Positions 1 through 7,938 of a stretch of 51,811 nt of DNA are shown in pieces (position 1 is the stretch's first letter; every line of letters begins with the position of its first letter). The notes under the pieces were generated by a model that had not been told where the DNA came from, did not search any database, and worked only from the letters and a program-made list of their open reading frames with translations. This DNA comes from a virus. Made by a program: the position numbers and the translations under genes. The DNA lies in the IMG/VR virus record IMGVR_UViG_3300021365_000023, positions 1-51,811 of that record. One strand, written 5' to 3'.

Positions 1-240
1 GTTCCCCCCTCATATGTACGGGGGGCGGGTGGGGGCTGTGCGGTGCACCTATGGGGGCGTGTGTGTGCTACGTGTGTGCACATAGGCGTGCCGGTGTACG
101 TACGTGCTCGCGTAGGTGCGCTCGTGCTCGTGCACAAACGCCCAAACCTGTGCGCGTGTTCGCCTGTATGCACTCCCCCCCGTTCGTGCGGATGCGTTCG
201 GGTGCGCGCGCGCTGGCGTCCATATAATATATTATCCCCA
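1..240. other. GC-rich, alternating purine/pyrimidine left end, no credible gene
   Basis: This stretch is far richer in G and C than the rest of the window. It is full of GTGTGTG, GTAC, ACGT and GTGC words, with long alternating purine-pyrimidine runs of the kind that can adopt Z-DNA. It opens with a C6 run (4-9) facing a G6 run (20-25) across a 10-base loop containing CATATG, then further G runs. Open frames exist on both strands but have no recognisable protein character or promoter. It could be a genome end, a replication or packaging site, or an assembly artefact at a contig end. From about 217 the composition returns to normal, and no gene is supported up to 420. Confidence 0.5.
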
Positions 241-332
241 CCAGAAACATTTCTCAGCAATTTTTACGGATCAGGAGTCATGACCCGTGTTGTTTCAACT
301 GATGTGCCGAATTGATACCCCTATAACAAAAC

Positions 333-353
333 ACCCCCCGATAAACGGAGGGT
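333..353 (-). terminator. Intrinsic terminator for the leftward transcript
   Basis: An 8-bp stem (ACCCCCCG / CGGAGGGT, one mismatch) flanks the loop ATAAA. Read leftward, the stem is followed by a T-rich tail (GTTTTGTTAT), as expected for Rho-independent termination of the minus transcript carrying the DUF5675 gene. The plus-strand side also has a weaker T-rich tail. Confidence 0.6.
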
Positions 354-420
354 ATTTCTTGTCGCTGTGATACGCGAAGCATGCGAAAAATTTGAGCAAA
401 TTAGGGGCCCTTTGAAAACT

Positions 421-555
421 TTATTCCGACGTAGTATGTCTGAGTTTCTTCTTGAGCCGTTCAGTATCCATTGACGCTGATGCTATGGATAAAGAACTAT
501 TGTGTCCCAGTACGTCGTTAAGACGGGATGAAGGTACAAGAAAAAAATGATAAAG
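421..555 (-). other. Short unassigned reading frame, possibly an integrase-tail remnant
   Basis: A 44-codon open stretch lies between the DUF5675 stop and the leftward terminator. It has no upstream ATG; the only in-frame ATG is at 471 and gives 16 residues beginning MDTERLKKKL. The translation contains SRLNDVLGHNSS, where LGHxS is reminiscent of the C-terminal motif of tyrosine recombinases. The catalytic Tyr expected shortly after is absent. It may be a decayed gene end or chance; neither function nor expression is established. Confidence 0.2.
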
Positions 556-576
556 TCAATAGTAGTAAATACCCAA

Positions 577-1029
577 TTATGCAAAGTCCTCGTATGTAAT
601 CCAAACATCTCTGCCATCAAGCAGTTCGTTGGCTACCTTGGGATACATGTGTTGGTATGCATAGGTACTCTTTCCAACAAACCCCTTCATGTCTGATGAG
701 TTACCCACCAATAGACACCCCGCTGTATGCTCATCTGTGTTTCCAATATGGATTAGTATGTATTCAAACCCTGGTACGTCGCGTACCCATAACATACCCT
801 TATGCATATTAGGGAACTTGTCTGAGTATCTATTATGGTGACCACCTACGGTACGCAGGGTGATGCGATATGTCCCTGCTGGGATCCTGGTTTCACCCAT
901 TACCTTCTCATCACGATGCTCGTCCTCTAATGTATAACAGAGGAATTCCCTTCCTTCTTTACTTTCTGAGTACAGTGCTCCAAGAGTGAAGTCGTCTTGG
1001 CTGTACATTCTTATTACACGTAGTTCCAT
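577..1029 (-). CDS. DUF5675 family phage protein
   Basis: This 150-residue protein matches the DUF5675 pattern: an N-terminal CYTLED motif, then GETRIPAGTYRI, a VPGFEYILIHIGN segment and a C-terminal HTAGCLLVG motif with a conserved Cys. The family is common in phages, often near lysis or tail genes, but its biochemical role is not known to me. It is transcribed leftward from a TATCTTTG element that ends only 5 nt before its ATG, so its mRNA is probably leaderless. It is followed by a short unassigned frame and a terminator. Because no muramidase, amidase or peptidase-type lysin is recognised elsewhere, it is one candidate to hold the missing lysis function; that is inference. Confidence 0.75.
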   Translation of the reverse strand: MELRVIRMYSQDDFTLGALYSESKEGREFLCYTLEDEHRDEKVMGETRIPAGTYRITLRTVGGHHNRYSDKFPNMHKGMLWVRDVPGFEYILIHIGNTDEHTAGCLLVGNSSDMKGFVGKSTYAYQHMYPKVANELLDGRDVWITYEDFA

Positions 1030-1034
1030 AATTC

Positions 1035-1042
1035 CAAAGATA
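1035..1042 (-). promoter_or_regulatory. Bacteroidota -7 element TATCTTTG (leftward)
   Basis: On the minus strand the sequence reads TATCTTTG, then GAATT, then the ATG of the DUF5675 gene. It fits the Bacteroidota -7 consensus TAnnTTTG. A -33 TTTG was not found at the usual distance. It lies one base from the plus-strand element at 1044, so the two promoters are divergent and overlapping. Confidence 0.65.
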
Positions 1043-1043
1043 G

Positions 1044-1051
1044 TATATTTG
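1044..1051 (+). promoter_or_regulatory. Bacteroidota -7 element TATATTTG (rightward)
   Basis: TATATTTG is followed by four bases and the ATG at 1056. This exact octamer recurs at 7911, 19218, 25285 and 40246, always just before a gene. The 4-nt gap implies transcription starting at or next to the start codon. Confidence 0.7.
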
Positions 1052-1055
1052 TAAC

Positions 1056-1190
1056 ATGAAGTATAGAGCAGGAGATCCTAAGAAAAAGAAGAAGGCCAAG
1101 GTACGTGGTGTCGATGTAGACAAACTACCAGAGGGAAGAATCAAGGAGTTCAAACCCCCGTTCCCGTTCCGTAAACGTAAGAAGAAATGA
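1056..1190 (+). CDS. Small highly basic protein (44 aa)
   Basis: This 44-residue protein has a Lys cluster near its N-terminus (PKKKKKAK) and ends in FRKRKKK. It begins 4 nt after a TATATTTG promoter element, and its stop overlaps the next start (ATGA), so it is translationally coupled. The charge suggests nucleic-acid or packaged-DNA binding, but no family is recognised. The promoter placement and ATGA junction are the reasons for calling it a gene. Confidence 0.6.
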   Translation: MKYRAGDPKKKKKAKVRGVDVDKLPEGRIKEFKPPFPFRKRKKK

Positions 1191-2140
1191 ATCGATATAG
1201 GACAAATACAAAGAAACCCATCAACAGGAAGAAGAAGTACAGAGAAGGAAGCCCTGTAGGAGAGCCTATGATGATGGATGAAGTAGATGTTGTAGCACCT
1301 AAGTTCAAGCCTAAAGGATTATTTAAAGGTATACGCCAACGGATAGCGCGAAACATCAATCCCTATTCTTACGAAAATGCAGTTAAGAGAGTATCGGATG
1401 CTGTACTTCGTAATAAAAAAGAACCAGAAAATTCATTTGCAAGATCTGGAGAATCACTGAAAGAGCGACAAGCCTTGTTGGATATAGCGATGGGTCAGCC
1501 TGTACGCGATACAGCGATTGGTGCAATTCAAACTTCACGATACCGTCCTTCTGACTCATCAGATTCATCAGCAACCTACTTTAGTTCTCCTGTAACTGAG
1601 GAAAACATAAAGGCCAAATTTGACCACAAACGCAACATGCAAACTATACCTCAGTTCCTAAAGACAGGGGAGGGTGTAAAGTATCAGAACAAGTATATTG
1701 CCATGCTAAGAAGTGATGAAAACATCAATTCTTTAACCAGAGAAGCAGGCATGAATTTCTTACGCCGCCGTAAACCTAATGGGTATGGTATGAGAAATCC
1801 TATTGCATACCCAGGGGATGAGTCTTTTATAGGACGAGGAGACGACTACAACAATATGTATGGGGAAACTCTGGGTAATTTTACAATAGACCTCGGTGAA
1901 GACGACAAAGGAAAGTACATAAGTTATTATGACAAGTGGGATCTCGACCCACTTGACCGAGACACGGGCATTTGGAGTCATATAAATACAAAGAAGTTAC
2001 AATCAGAAATAGGTGTTACATCCCCAGAGATTTATGGTAGATTGTACTACAAAGAAAACCCAGACGGTTCCATTACATACTTAGATGAAGAAGGTCGAGG
2101 TTCTAAAAAGAAATACAGAAATGAAACTAAAGAAGACTAA
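1187..2140 (+). CDS. Hypothetical virion-associated protein with DEVDVV motif
   Basis: This 317-residue protein has a strongly basic N-terminus (residues 1-20) and the short motif MMMDEVDVVAP at residues 28-38. Its C-terminal region contains YYDKWDLDPLDRD and EIYGRLYYKENPDG; I associate this style with uncharacterised Bacteroidota phage proteins. There is no signal peptide or membrane segment. The DEVDVV-like motif recurs in two other proteins here (20547 and 31857 genes), which supports a shared virion role. The start overlaps the upstream stop, and its own 3' end overlaps the next gene by 20 bases. Function unknown. Confidence 0.7.
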   Translation: MNRYRTNTKKPINRKKKYREGSPVGEPMMMDEVDVVAPKFKPKGLFKGIRQRIARNINPYSYENAVKRVSDAVLRNKKEPENSFARSGESLKERQALLDIAMGQPVRDTAIGAIQTSRYRPSDSSDSSATYFSSPVTEENIKAKFDHKRNMQTIPQFLKTGEGVKYQNKYIAMLRSDENINSLTREAGMNFLRRRKPNGYGMRNPIAYPGDESFIGRGDDYNNMYGETLGNFTIDLGEDDKGKYISYYDKWDLDPLDRDTGIWSHINTKKLQSEIGVTSPEIYGRLYYKENPDGSITYLDEEGRGSKKKYRNETKED

Positions 2141-2327
2141 CAAGAGCGTTAAGGTAAAAGCACCAGAGGGATACCACTGGATGACAGAGGGTGGTCGTCA
2201 CTTTCTAATGAAGGGTGACTACAAACCACACAAGGGAGCATCACCAGAAGCACCCTTCCGTTTAGTTACACATGACAAAGGAAAGAGCACTCCTGCTATG
2301 GAAGCGGCTCGTAAGGCTCGTAGTTAA
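2121..2327 (+). CDS. Small basic hypothetical protein (68 aa)
   Basis: The start MKLKKTNKS is preferred over one 12 codons upstream because it shortens the overlap with the preceding gene to 20 bases. The protein is basic, with EGYHWMTEGGRHFLMKGDYK in the middle and a Lys/Arg-rich C-terminus. I recognise no domain. It is the last gene of the short rightward cluster and converges on the minus-strand regulator gene, overlapping its 3' end by 32 bases. Confidence 0.6.
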   Translation: MKLKKTNKSVKVKAPEGYHWMTEGGRHFLMKGDYKPHKGASPEAPFRLVTHDKGKSTPAMEAARKARS

Positions 2328-2757
2328 AAGGTTCTTCGCCCCTCATCTTTCTATACATGCGCGCTACATATAACCTGCCCTTCTGTGTAATAGCATACCG
2401 CACCTTGTAGTTCATCTTAGTTTCATCTCTAAAGAAATGGTCTTCCATGTTCTGACTAGGCGTGAGTTTATCAAAGTGCTTATATATCCACCCCTTCTTC
2501 ATTAACGGATACACGTATCTGTCCGCTAACTTCTTGTGACTTCTATTCATAGTCTCTGAAACATACGCTATCGTCCAGAACTCCAGGTCATAGATAAAGA
2601 AAAGCAAATCCACCTCAGCCTTTCCCAGATCCATGTTCTGCTTGGCGTCCAGGTACAGGAAGTGTAGGTTCTTCATACCGTTCTCCTGGATATACTTCTT
2701 CTCAATCTTAGAGAACTCTCTAAACTTCTTCTTTCGGCTTACAGTACTTTTGGGCAT
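2296..2757 (-). CDS. Winged-helix (MarR-like) DNA-binding protein
   Basis: The 153-residue protein has the layout of a winged helix. A helical segment (LLFFIYDLEFWTIAYVSETM) leads to a recognition-helix-like stretch (SHKKLADRYVYPLMKKGWIY), followed by a basic hairpin (MNYKVRYAITQKGRLYVARM) typical of the MarR-type wing. A Lys-rich N-terminus precedes it. The ATG at 2757 is chosen because the frame upstream runs through the divergent fibre gene and its promoter. It faces a structural operon, so a role in regulating virion genes is plausible but inferred. Confidence 0.6.
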   Translation of the reverse strand: MPKSTVSRKKKFREFSKIEKKYIQENGMKNLHFLYLDAKQNMDLGKAEVDLLFFIYDLEFWTIAYVSETMNRSHKKLADRYVYPLMKKGWIYKHFDKLTPSQNMEDHFFRDETKMNYKVRYAITQKGRLYVARMYRKMRGEEPFNYEPYEPLP

Positions 2758-2762
2758 ATCAG

Positions 2763-2770
2763 TATCTTTG
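2763..2770 (+). promoter_or_regulatory. Bacteroidota -7 element TATCTTTG before the fibre gene
   Basis: TATCTTTG lies 18 nt before the ATG at 2789, in the intergenic space between the divergent regulator and fibre genes. It fits TAnnTTTG; no properly spaced -33 TTTG is evident. It supports the start at 2789 over a longer frame that begins inside the regulator gene. Confidence 0.6.
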
Positions 2771-2788
2771 TTAGGTAAAAGTAATACT

Positions 2789-3763
2789 ATGGCATCACTT
2801 AGTGGAAATAAAATAAAGGATACGTTTGACAAGTTACTCAAACTTGAGTCAGCGCAACTTTCAGCAACAGAACAAGTAGTAGAAGACGGGGCGGGAAACA
2901 ACAGTGCGCTTAAACTTTCTACCGACACACTCGAGACTACGGGTGAATTAAAGATAACAGGAACACCATCTACCTCTACCAGTATTACCAAGGCGCTTAT
3001 GCTTAGTACATCTGGAGTAGTAGTTACCCGTGACCTCAATACAAACCCAATTGGAACCGCATCTATTACAGCGAATACCCCTCTGTCAGCAACAGGGAGC
3101 ACGGTTGAACTACAGGATGCAGGAAACTTAGGGCAGATTACATCTCCCGCTAATGCAGACAAGTACTTAATCTGGGATGAAACTGCTAGTGCCTATAAAT
3201 ACATAGAGCAGGTAGACCTAGTGAACTCAGTCTCTAATCAAGTAGTTGGCACGGGTCTACAAACTTTATATGCAAGACCACAAAACAGCGGTAATTTAGC
3301 CACGGGTAGCCAGACACCGGTAGTGCAGTTCGCAGAAATATTTGGAGACTCTAGCGCGACAGGATCAGTAACAGCAGCAACATCATCAGTAATCTTTGGA
3401 GACGCCAATGATTATCTGAGCATACCAGAAAGCGGTATTGCTGACCCTAGAGATAATATCTTAATCAACGAGAAGCAAGGATTCTTTCAGTTGACCGCAT
3501 CTATAGAGGTGGACTCTACAGCAAACACAGATGTTACTTTCGATATCTATGACTATAGTGCTGGTTCAGCAATTGCAGAAACCTTTAGAACTGTAAAGAA
3601 TAGTGAGACTTATCACTTGGAGTTCAATGTATTATGGTACAGCGATGGAGCAGCAGGGTATAGGCTACAACTCAGAGGATCTGCAGGAAGCAGCGGGGTA
3701 ACCTACAGCGCTGACAACTCACATCTTGAAGTAAGATTTTTAGGAACAAACACCTCTTTCTAA
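2789..3763 (+). CDS. Tail-fibre-like structural protein
   Basis: This 324-residue protein starts SGNKIKDTFDKLLKLES and soon reaches DGAGNNSALKLST, an N-terminal pattern I know from many marine phage fibre and tail proteins. The middle is Thr/Ser/Ala-rich beta-structure. The C-terminal 130 residues (from about IFGDANDYLSIPE) look like a C1q/TNF-type jelly roll ending in LEVRFLGTNTSF. It is probably a trimeric fibre or receptor-binding protein. The stop overlaps the next ATG (TAATGA). The jelly-roll call is from pattern only. Confidence 0.65.
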   Translation: MASLSGNKIKDTFDKLLKLESAQLSATEQVVEDGAGNNSALKLSTDTLETTGELKITGTPSTSTSITKALMLSTSGVVVTRDLNTNPIGTASITANTPLSATGSTVELQDAGNLGQITSPANADKYLIWDETASAYKYIEQVDLVNSVSNQVVGTGLQTLYARPQNSGNLATGSQTPVVQFAEIFGDSSATGSVTAATSSVIFGDANDYLSIPESGIADPRDNILINEKQGFFQLTASIEVDSTANTDVTFDIYDYSAGSAIAETFRTVKNSETYHLEFNVLWYSDGAAGYRLQLRGSAGSSGVTYSADNSHLEVRFLGTNTSF

Positions 3764-4065
3764 TGAACCATAAGCAGAGAACATTAGCATTTCAACTCAT
3801 AAGACTTAAACTAGAGGAGATAGAAGATATAATGGAAGTGTATGGAGGAAAGAAGCGGTACCTATCTATGTATTGCTTTGGAATCTTTGTGCCAGAGTCG
3901 GATCAGGATGATGAGAAGTACGAGATGATGACCGGGATGCACATGGCTACACCAGACGAATACGATTTAATGATAGAAACTGTAGGCGAAGTTTTTGACA
4001 CACACATCAACAATGAAGAGGATGAGGGTGATTCAAGCACAATAGACTACTGGCTAAATAAATAG
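3763..4065 (+). CDS. Hypothetical acidic protein (100 aa)
   Basis: This is a small acidic protein whose C-terminus is dominated by Glu and Asp (NNEEDEGDSSTIDYW). It has no signal peptide, membrane segment or recognisable domain. It overlaps the upstream stop by one base and lies 1 nt before the next gene, so it belongs to the fibre-to-terminase operon. Confidence 0.6.
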   Translation: MNHKQRTLAFQLIRLKLEEIEDIMEVYGGKKRYLSMYCFGIFVPESDQDDEKYEMMTGMHMATPDEYDLMIETVGEVFDTHINNEEDEGDSSTIDYWLNK

Positions 4066-4066
4066 A

Positions 4067-4306
4067 ATGGAACTTATTAGAAAAATCATCATCGGGACTA
4101 ACCCGAAAGATGCTATGGCTTATTATGTGGGCCAAAGAGCAGGCGATTCAATTATTGATTCAATCATACAGGACGAAAGATGTTTTGTTAAATACGGAAT
4201 AAGGCGTTACCTTGTATACATCTACAACAAAGACGAGGGAACGATGCTTTGGAAGACCGTAGATAACATGCCCGTATTAATTGAACATGACTGCGAATTC
4301 ATATGA
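4067..4306 (+). CDS. Hypothetical protein (79 aa)
   Basis: This 79-residue protein opens MELIRKIIIGTNPKDAMAYY and is mixed alpha/beta in appearance. No family is recognised. Its stop overlaps the ATG of the oxygenase gene (ATGA), indicating coupled translation. Confidence 0.6.
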   Translation: MELIRKIIIGTNPKDAMAYYVGQRAGDSIIDSIIQDERCFVKYGIRRYLVYIYNKDEGTMLWKTVDNMPVLIEHDCEFI

Positions 4307-4851
4307 TTGTAATTGACAACTTTATCAAAGACCCTTCCTTTATCAAACAACTAGAGGATAACAAAGACTACCTCTTTGGAGATAACGGATCTTATCACTG
4401 GTGGAACGGATGGTGGAACTCATCAGACGATACTATCAAAAAACAACTAATCTCTTATATCTGGAGAGACTATCCAGTATACCCTTCAGTAAACCTAGAC
4501 GGCTTTGAGTATTGGACAGGTCAGTTCGGAGAAGGCATGCCTAATGCAAGTCTTGGTATGCACCTGGATAAAGATGAGGCACTCTGGAAAAGCACTGGGG
4601 AAATTTCGTCTCCGATTGTAGGTACTGTATTCTACCCTGTAGAGATGGATATCGACGGAGGATACCTTGAGGTGTTCTCTAATGGCCCAGAGAAACAGCC
4701 GGAGCGCATACGTGCAAAACACAACAGGCTAATCATATTTGATGCAGGAGGAACACACCACAGAGTTACAGAGGTAACACGAGGCACCAGATCTGCTATT
4801 GCAATCAACCTTTGGGACACGAAACCAACAGGAGAACTCAAGGAGGAATGA
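4303..4851 (+). CDS. 2-oxoglutarate/Fe(II)-dependent oxygenase
   Basis: This 182-residue protein fits the compact 2OG-Fe(II) dioxygenase fold (prolyl-4-hydroxylase-like). The iron ligands would be H87 and D89 in GMHLDKDE and H152 or H153 in GGTHHRV; R163 in TRGTRSAIAINLW would bind 2OG. Such enzymes hydroxylate proteins or nucleic acids. It is one of three 2OG oxygenase domains in this window and lies about 6 kb before the collagen-like gene, so a protein target on the virion is plausible but not shown. It shares ATGA overlaps with both neighbours. Confidence 0.75.
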   Translation: MIVIDNFIKDPSFIKQLEDNKDYLFGDNGSYHWWNGWWNSSDDTIKKQLISYIWRDYPVYPSVNLDGFEYWTGQFGEGMPNASLGMHLDKDEALWKSTGEISSPIVGTVFYPVEMDIDGGYLEVFSNGPEKQPERIRAKHNRLIIFDAGGTHHRVTEVTRGTRSAIAINLWDTKPTGELKEE

Positions 4852-5504
4852 AATCCCTCTATCACTTTTTAGTACGTGTACCTAAAGTAACTAAGGACAC
4901 CATGGAGGTCAACGGTGAAGAAATATATCTCGACACCAAGTTTGATGAGTTCAAACACAGAACCATGGAAGGCGAGGTGGTTGCTCTACCAGCCAAGTTT
5001 GATACCAATGTTAAAGTAGGAGACACCATGTATTTCCATCACCACGTTGTGCTTGGTGGTAATCACATGATGATGAACGAGGAAACAGTTCAGTTAGAAG
5101 AAACCAAGAAGCGTGGTCAATTCATAGACCCAGACGACGACGTATACGTTGTACACTATGGAGGTAACCTAGACCCTATATCCTGTCAAGCCTACGCGTA
5201 TAAATGCCAGGACACAGGAGAGATAGAGTTGATTAGTGACTGGATATTTATAACTCCAGAGCCAGAGGAAGAGCAAGAGGAAACAATAAAGAGCGATATC
5301 ATTGAACTCATACCAAAGGCGAATCCCCCTAAAGAAAAGAAAGGATACATAAGATGGTCTTCACCTAAGTTAAAGGAACTCGAATTGAGTCCCGGAGACA
5401 AAGTTCTGATCAGAAAGAACTCATCCTATGAGATGGAGGTAAACGGAGAGAAGTTATGGAGAACGTATTTACAATCAATTCATGGCAAGATCGAAGAAGT
5501 ATAA
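4848..5504 (+). CDS. GroES-like protein, apparent duplicated fold
   Basis: The 218-residue protein has a co-chaperonin-like N-terminal half: an LYHFLVRVPKV strand, then GEVVALPAKFDTNVKVGDTMYF, like the GroES pattern of a turn followed by V-x-V-G-D. A second weaker copy lies near the C-terminus (LSPGDKVLIRKNSSYEMEV and W-R-T). An acidic Pro/Glu linker sits around residues 150-165. Phage GroES proteins (T4 gp31 type) cap host GroEL for capsid folding, which fits a position before the terminase. The start follows AGGAGG almost directly and gives an ATGA overlap with the oxygenase. Confidence 0.5.
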   Translation: MKSLYHFLVRVPKVTKDTMEVNGEEIYLDTKFDEFKHRTMEGEVVALPAKFDTNVKVGDTMYFHHHVVLGGNHMMMNEETVQLEETKKRGQFIDPDDDVYVVHYGGNLDPISCQAYAYKCQDTGEIELISDWIFITPEPEEEQEETIKSDIIELIPKANPPKEKKGYIRWSSPKLKELELSPGDKVLIRKNSSYEMEVNGEKLWRTYLQSIHGKIEEV

Positions 5505-5775
5505 CAACATAGATACCGCTGTACGTCTAATGCAGGCTATGCAGATTGCTATAGAGAACATGATACAGGAAATACAAAAGCCTGTAGACCAAGAACTTAG
5601 CGGTTCTCAACGTAAAGCAGAACTGCAATCTATAAAGCAGACAGCGGTAGACGCAAAAGAACTTATTGTTGAAAGAGAAAAACTCGAACAACTTATCAAA
5701 GGACTCCAGCAAGATGGAGAAATCAAAGAAGAACGAGACTATAGCGGAGGATTCGCAGAACAATACTCAAAGTAA
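5482..5775 (+). CDS. Small coiled-coil protein, possible small terminase subunit
   Basis: This 97-residue protein is helical throughout, with heptad-like runs (ELIVEREKLEQLIKGLQQ) and a basic N-terminus (MARSKKYNN). It overlaps the upstream gene by 23 bases and ends 28 bases before the large terminase gene. Position, size and coiled-coil character fit a small terminase subunit, but no sequence motif proves it. Confidence 0.5.
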   Translation: MARSKKYNNIDTAVRLMQAMQIAIENMIQEIQKPVDQELSGSQRKAELQSIKQTAVDAKELIVEREKLEQLIKGLQQDGEIKEERDYSGGFAEQYSK

Positions 5776-5803
5776 TCAAGTCTTCATATACTGGGATTAT
5801 TAA

Positions 5804-7903
5804 ATGGCTGGACTTGTAGAAATAGAAGATGAAATTGTAGTCAACATATGTGCTGACAAAACACAAGGAAAAGTCAGTATATACTTTGACTTACCCATAC
5901 AGTTCCCTAAGCAACCACCTAAGAAGGATATTCTATTTTACGATAAGCCAAAGGCTGAACAATACTGGCAAAGGATACCGTTACCCGATGACTTAAAGAA
6001 AGTAAAGTCAATGGAAGAATGGATGTCTATGCCAGAGCAATTCCGTAAGAAGTATACCAATTACATTACTGAAGAATATAAAAGAAGACGCAATGGAGTA
6101 TGGTTCTATAACAACGGGGTACCTACCTATATCACTGGAAACCATTACTTTTTCCTGCAGTGGTGTAAGATTGATATCGGATACCCATCCTATCTCGATT
6201 TCCAGAGACAACTATTCATACACCTTGACGCTTGTGTAGCAGACCCACGCTGTGTAGGACAGGTATATGTTAAGTGTCGTAGATCAGGATACACCAATAT
6301 GTCTGCGGCAATACTTGTAAACGAAGGAACACAGGTTAAAGAGAAACTACTGGGTATCATGTCTAAGACAGGTACCGATGCACAGGAGAATATATTCATG
6401 AAGAAGGTAGTGCCTATATATAAGTCGCTGCCTTTTTTCTTTAAACCTATTCAAGATGGTACGACCAACCCCAGGATGGAACTCGCCTTCCGCGAGCCAT
6501 CAAAAAGAATCACTAAAAAGAACAAAACCTCATCAAGAGGTGAGGCTCTTAATACAATTATTAACTGGAAGAACACAACCAACAATGCCTACGATGGAGA
6601 GAAACTACACATCTTGTATTTGGATGAGGCAGGTAAGTGGGAAAAGGGTAATGATATACGAGAGGCATGGCGAGTACAACGTACTTGTTTGCTTGTAGGT
6701 AGAAAGATTGTAGGTAAAGCAATAGTTGGAAGCACTGTAAATCCATTAGACAGAGGAGGAAGGCAGTACAGAGAACTGTACAATGCTAGCAATGTAAATG
6801 ATAGGAACGAAAACGGCAGGACAAAGAGCGGATTGTATGGGTGCTTTATACCAGCATACGATGCCCTGGAAGGTTTCTTCGACAAGTACGGAATGCCTGT
6901 CATTGATGATCCCGAAAATAGTATTATAGGCTTAGAGGGTGAGTACATAAACTTAGGAGCAAAGACTTATTTGAAGAACGAAAGGAAGGGTTTGTCTGGA
7001 GACTCTTATGAACTAAACGAAGTTATACGTCAGTTCCCCTTTACTGAAGCCGAAGCCTTTAGGGATAGTTCTAAAGCATCACTATTCAACGTACAAAAAA
7101 TATACGAACAGGTAGAATACAATGATGATTTGTTTCCCAACCCTGTGGTTACAGGAAACTTTGTTTGGTCTTTAGGGCAAAAGGATACAGAGGTAGTGTT
7201 TAGTCCTGATCCAAATGGAAGATGGAGGGTATCATGGATGCCCCCTGTAGAATTAAGAAACAAAAAGACACCAGAGAATGCGTGGCTAGGATGCGCTGGA
7301 GTCGATAGTTATGACATCGATGCAACAGTGGATGGTCGTGGCTCAAAGGGCGCTTGTCATTTCTTTAATAAATTCAACCTAGAGCATCCCTCCAATATGT
7401 TTGTAGCCGAGTACGCTTCACGTCCACCGCTTGCAAAGATTTTTTACGAGGACATATTAATGGCCGCAAAGTTTTACAGTTACCCCGTGTTAATTGAGAA
7501 CAACAAGTATGGTATCGCAAGACACTTTGAATCAAGGGGTTACGATCATTTTCTATTAGATAGGCCTACCCATCTCACATCCAGTTATGGTAGTAAGACA
7601 AAGACAAAAGGAATACCGTCGAATTCACAGGATGTAATACAGGCTCATGCACAGGCTATCGAATCATACATACACGCACATGTCGGTCTCAATGAGGAAA
7701 CACTTGAGTTTGGTAAAATGTATTTCGAAAGAACCCTTGAAGACTGGGTTAATTTTAAGATAGATGACCGTACAAAATATGACCTTTCAATATCAAGTGG
7801 GTTAGCCTTACTTGCTGCACAAGGGCATAGAGTGGAGAAGCCTAAATCTGACTTTAATGGCAAGCAGTTCTTCCGTAAAGGTCAGATAATTATACGAAGA
7901 TAA
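5804..7903 (+). CDS. terL: Terminase large subunit
   Basis: This 699-residue packaging motor has the expected order of parts. The N-terminal ATPase carries a divergent Walker A around residues 158-164 (CRRSGYT) and Walker B LHILYLDEAG with D274 and E275. It is followed by a coupling-type segment (AIVGSTVNPLDRGG). The C-terminal nuclease has acidic clusters in GVDSYDIDATVDGRG and a late KYDLSISSGLALLAAQ helix. It drives ATP-dependent DNA translocation into the prohead through the portal encoded next. Length is typical for the longer TerL proteins of Bacteroidota podoviruses. Confidence 0.9.
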   Translation: MAGLVEIEDEIVVNICADKTQGKVSIYFDLPIQFPKQPPKKDILFYDKPKAEQYWQRIPLPDDLKKVKSMEEWMSMPEQFRKKYTNYITEEYKRRRNGVWFYNNGVPTYITGNHYFFLQWCKIDIGYPSYLDFQRQLFIHLDACVADPRCVGQVYVKCRRSGYTNMSAAILVNEGTQVKEKLLGIMSKTGTDAQENIFMKKVVPIYKSLPFFFKPIQDGTTNPRMELAFREPSKRITKKNKTSSRGEALNTIINWKNTTNNAYDGEKLHILYLDEAGKWEKGNDIREAWRVQRTCLLVGRKIVGKAIVGSTVNPLDRGGRQYRELYNASNVNDRNENGRTKSGLYGCFIPAYDALEGFFDKYGMPVIDDPENSIIGLEGEYINLGAKTYLKNERKGLSGDSYELNEVIRQFPFTEAEAFRDSSKASLFNVQKIYEQVEYNDDLFPNPVVTGNFVWSLGQKDTEVVFSPDPNGRWRVSWMPPVELRNKKTPENAWLGCAGVDSYDIDATVDGRGSKGACHFFNKFNLEHPSNMFVAEYASRPPLAKIFYEDILMAAKFYSYPVLIENNKYGIARHFESRGYDHFLLDRPTHLTSSYGSKTKTKGIPSNSQDVIQAHAQAIESYIHAHVGLNEETLEFGKMYFERTLEDWVNFKIDDRTKYDLSISSGLALLAAQGHRVEKPKSDFNGKQFFRKGQIIIRR

Positions 7904-7910
7904 TAAGAAG

Positions 7911-7918
7911 TATATTTG
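7911..7918 (+). promoter_or_regulatory. Bacteroidota -7 element TATATTTG before portal
   Basis: TATATTTG is followed by CAACA and lies 20 nt before the ATG at 7939, in the short gap after the terminase stop. It is identical to the elements at 1044, 19218, 25285 and 40246. Confidence 0.65.
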
Positions 7919-7938
7919 CAACAGTAGCAATCTTAAGT

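Noticed and set aside
43-315. Cys/Val/Arg-rich frames on both strands (43-315 plus, 68-250 minus)
   Set aside because: They come from the GC-rich alternating tract, have no promoter or family-like sequence, and overlap each other.
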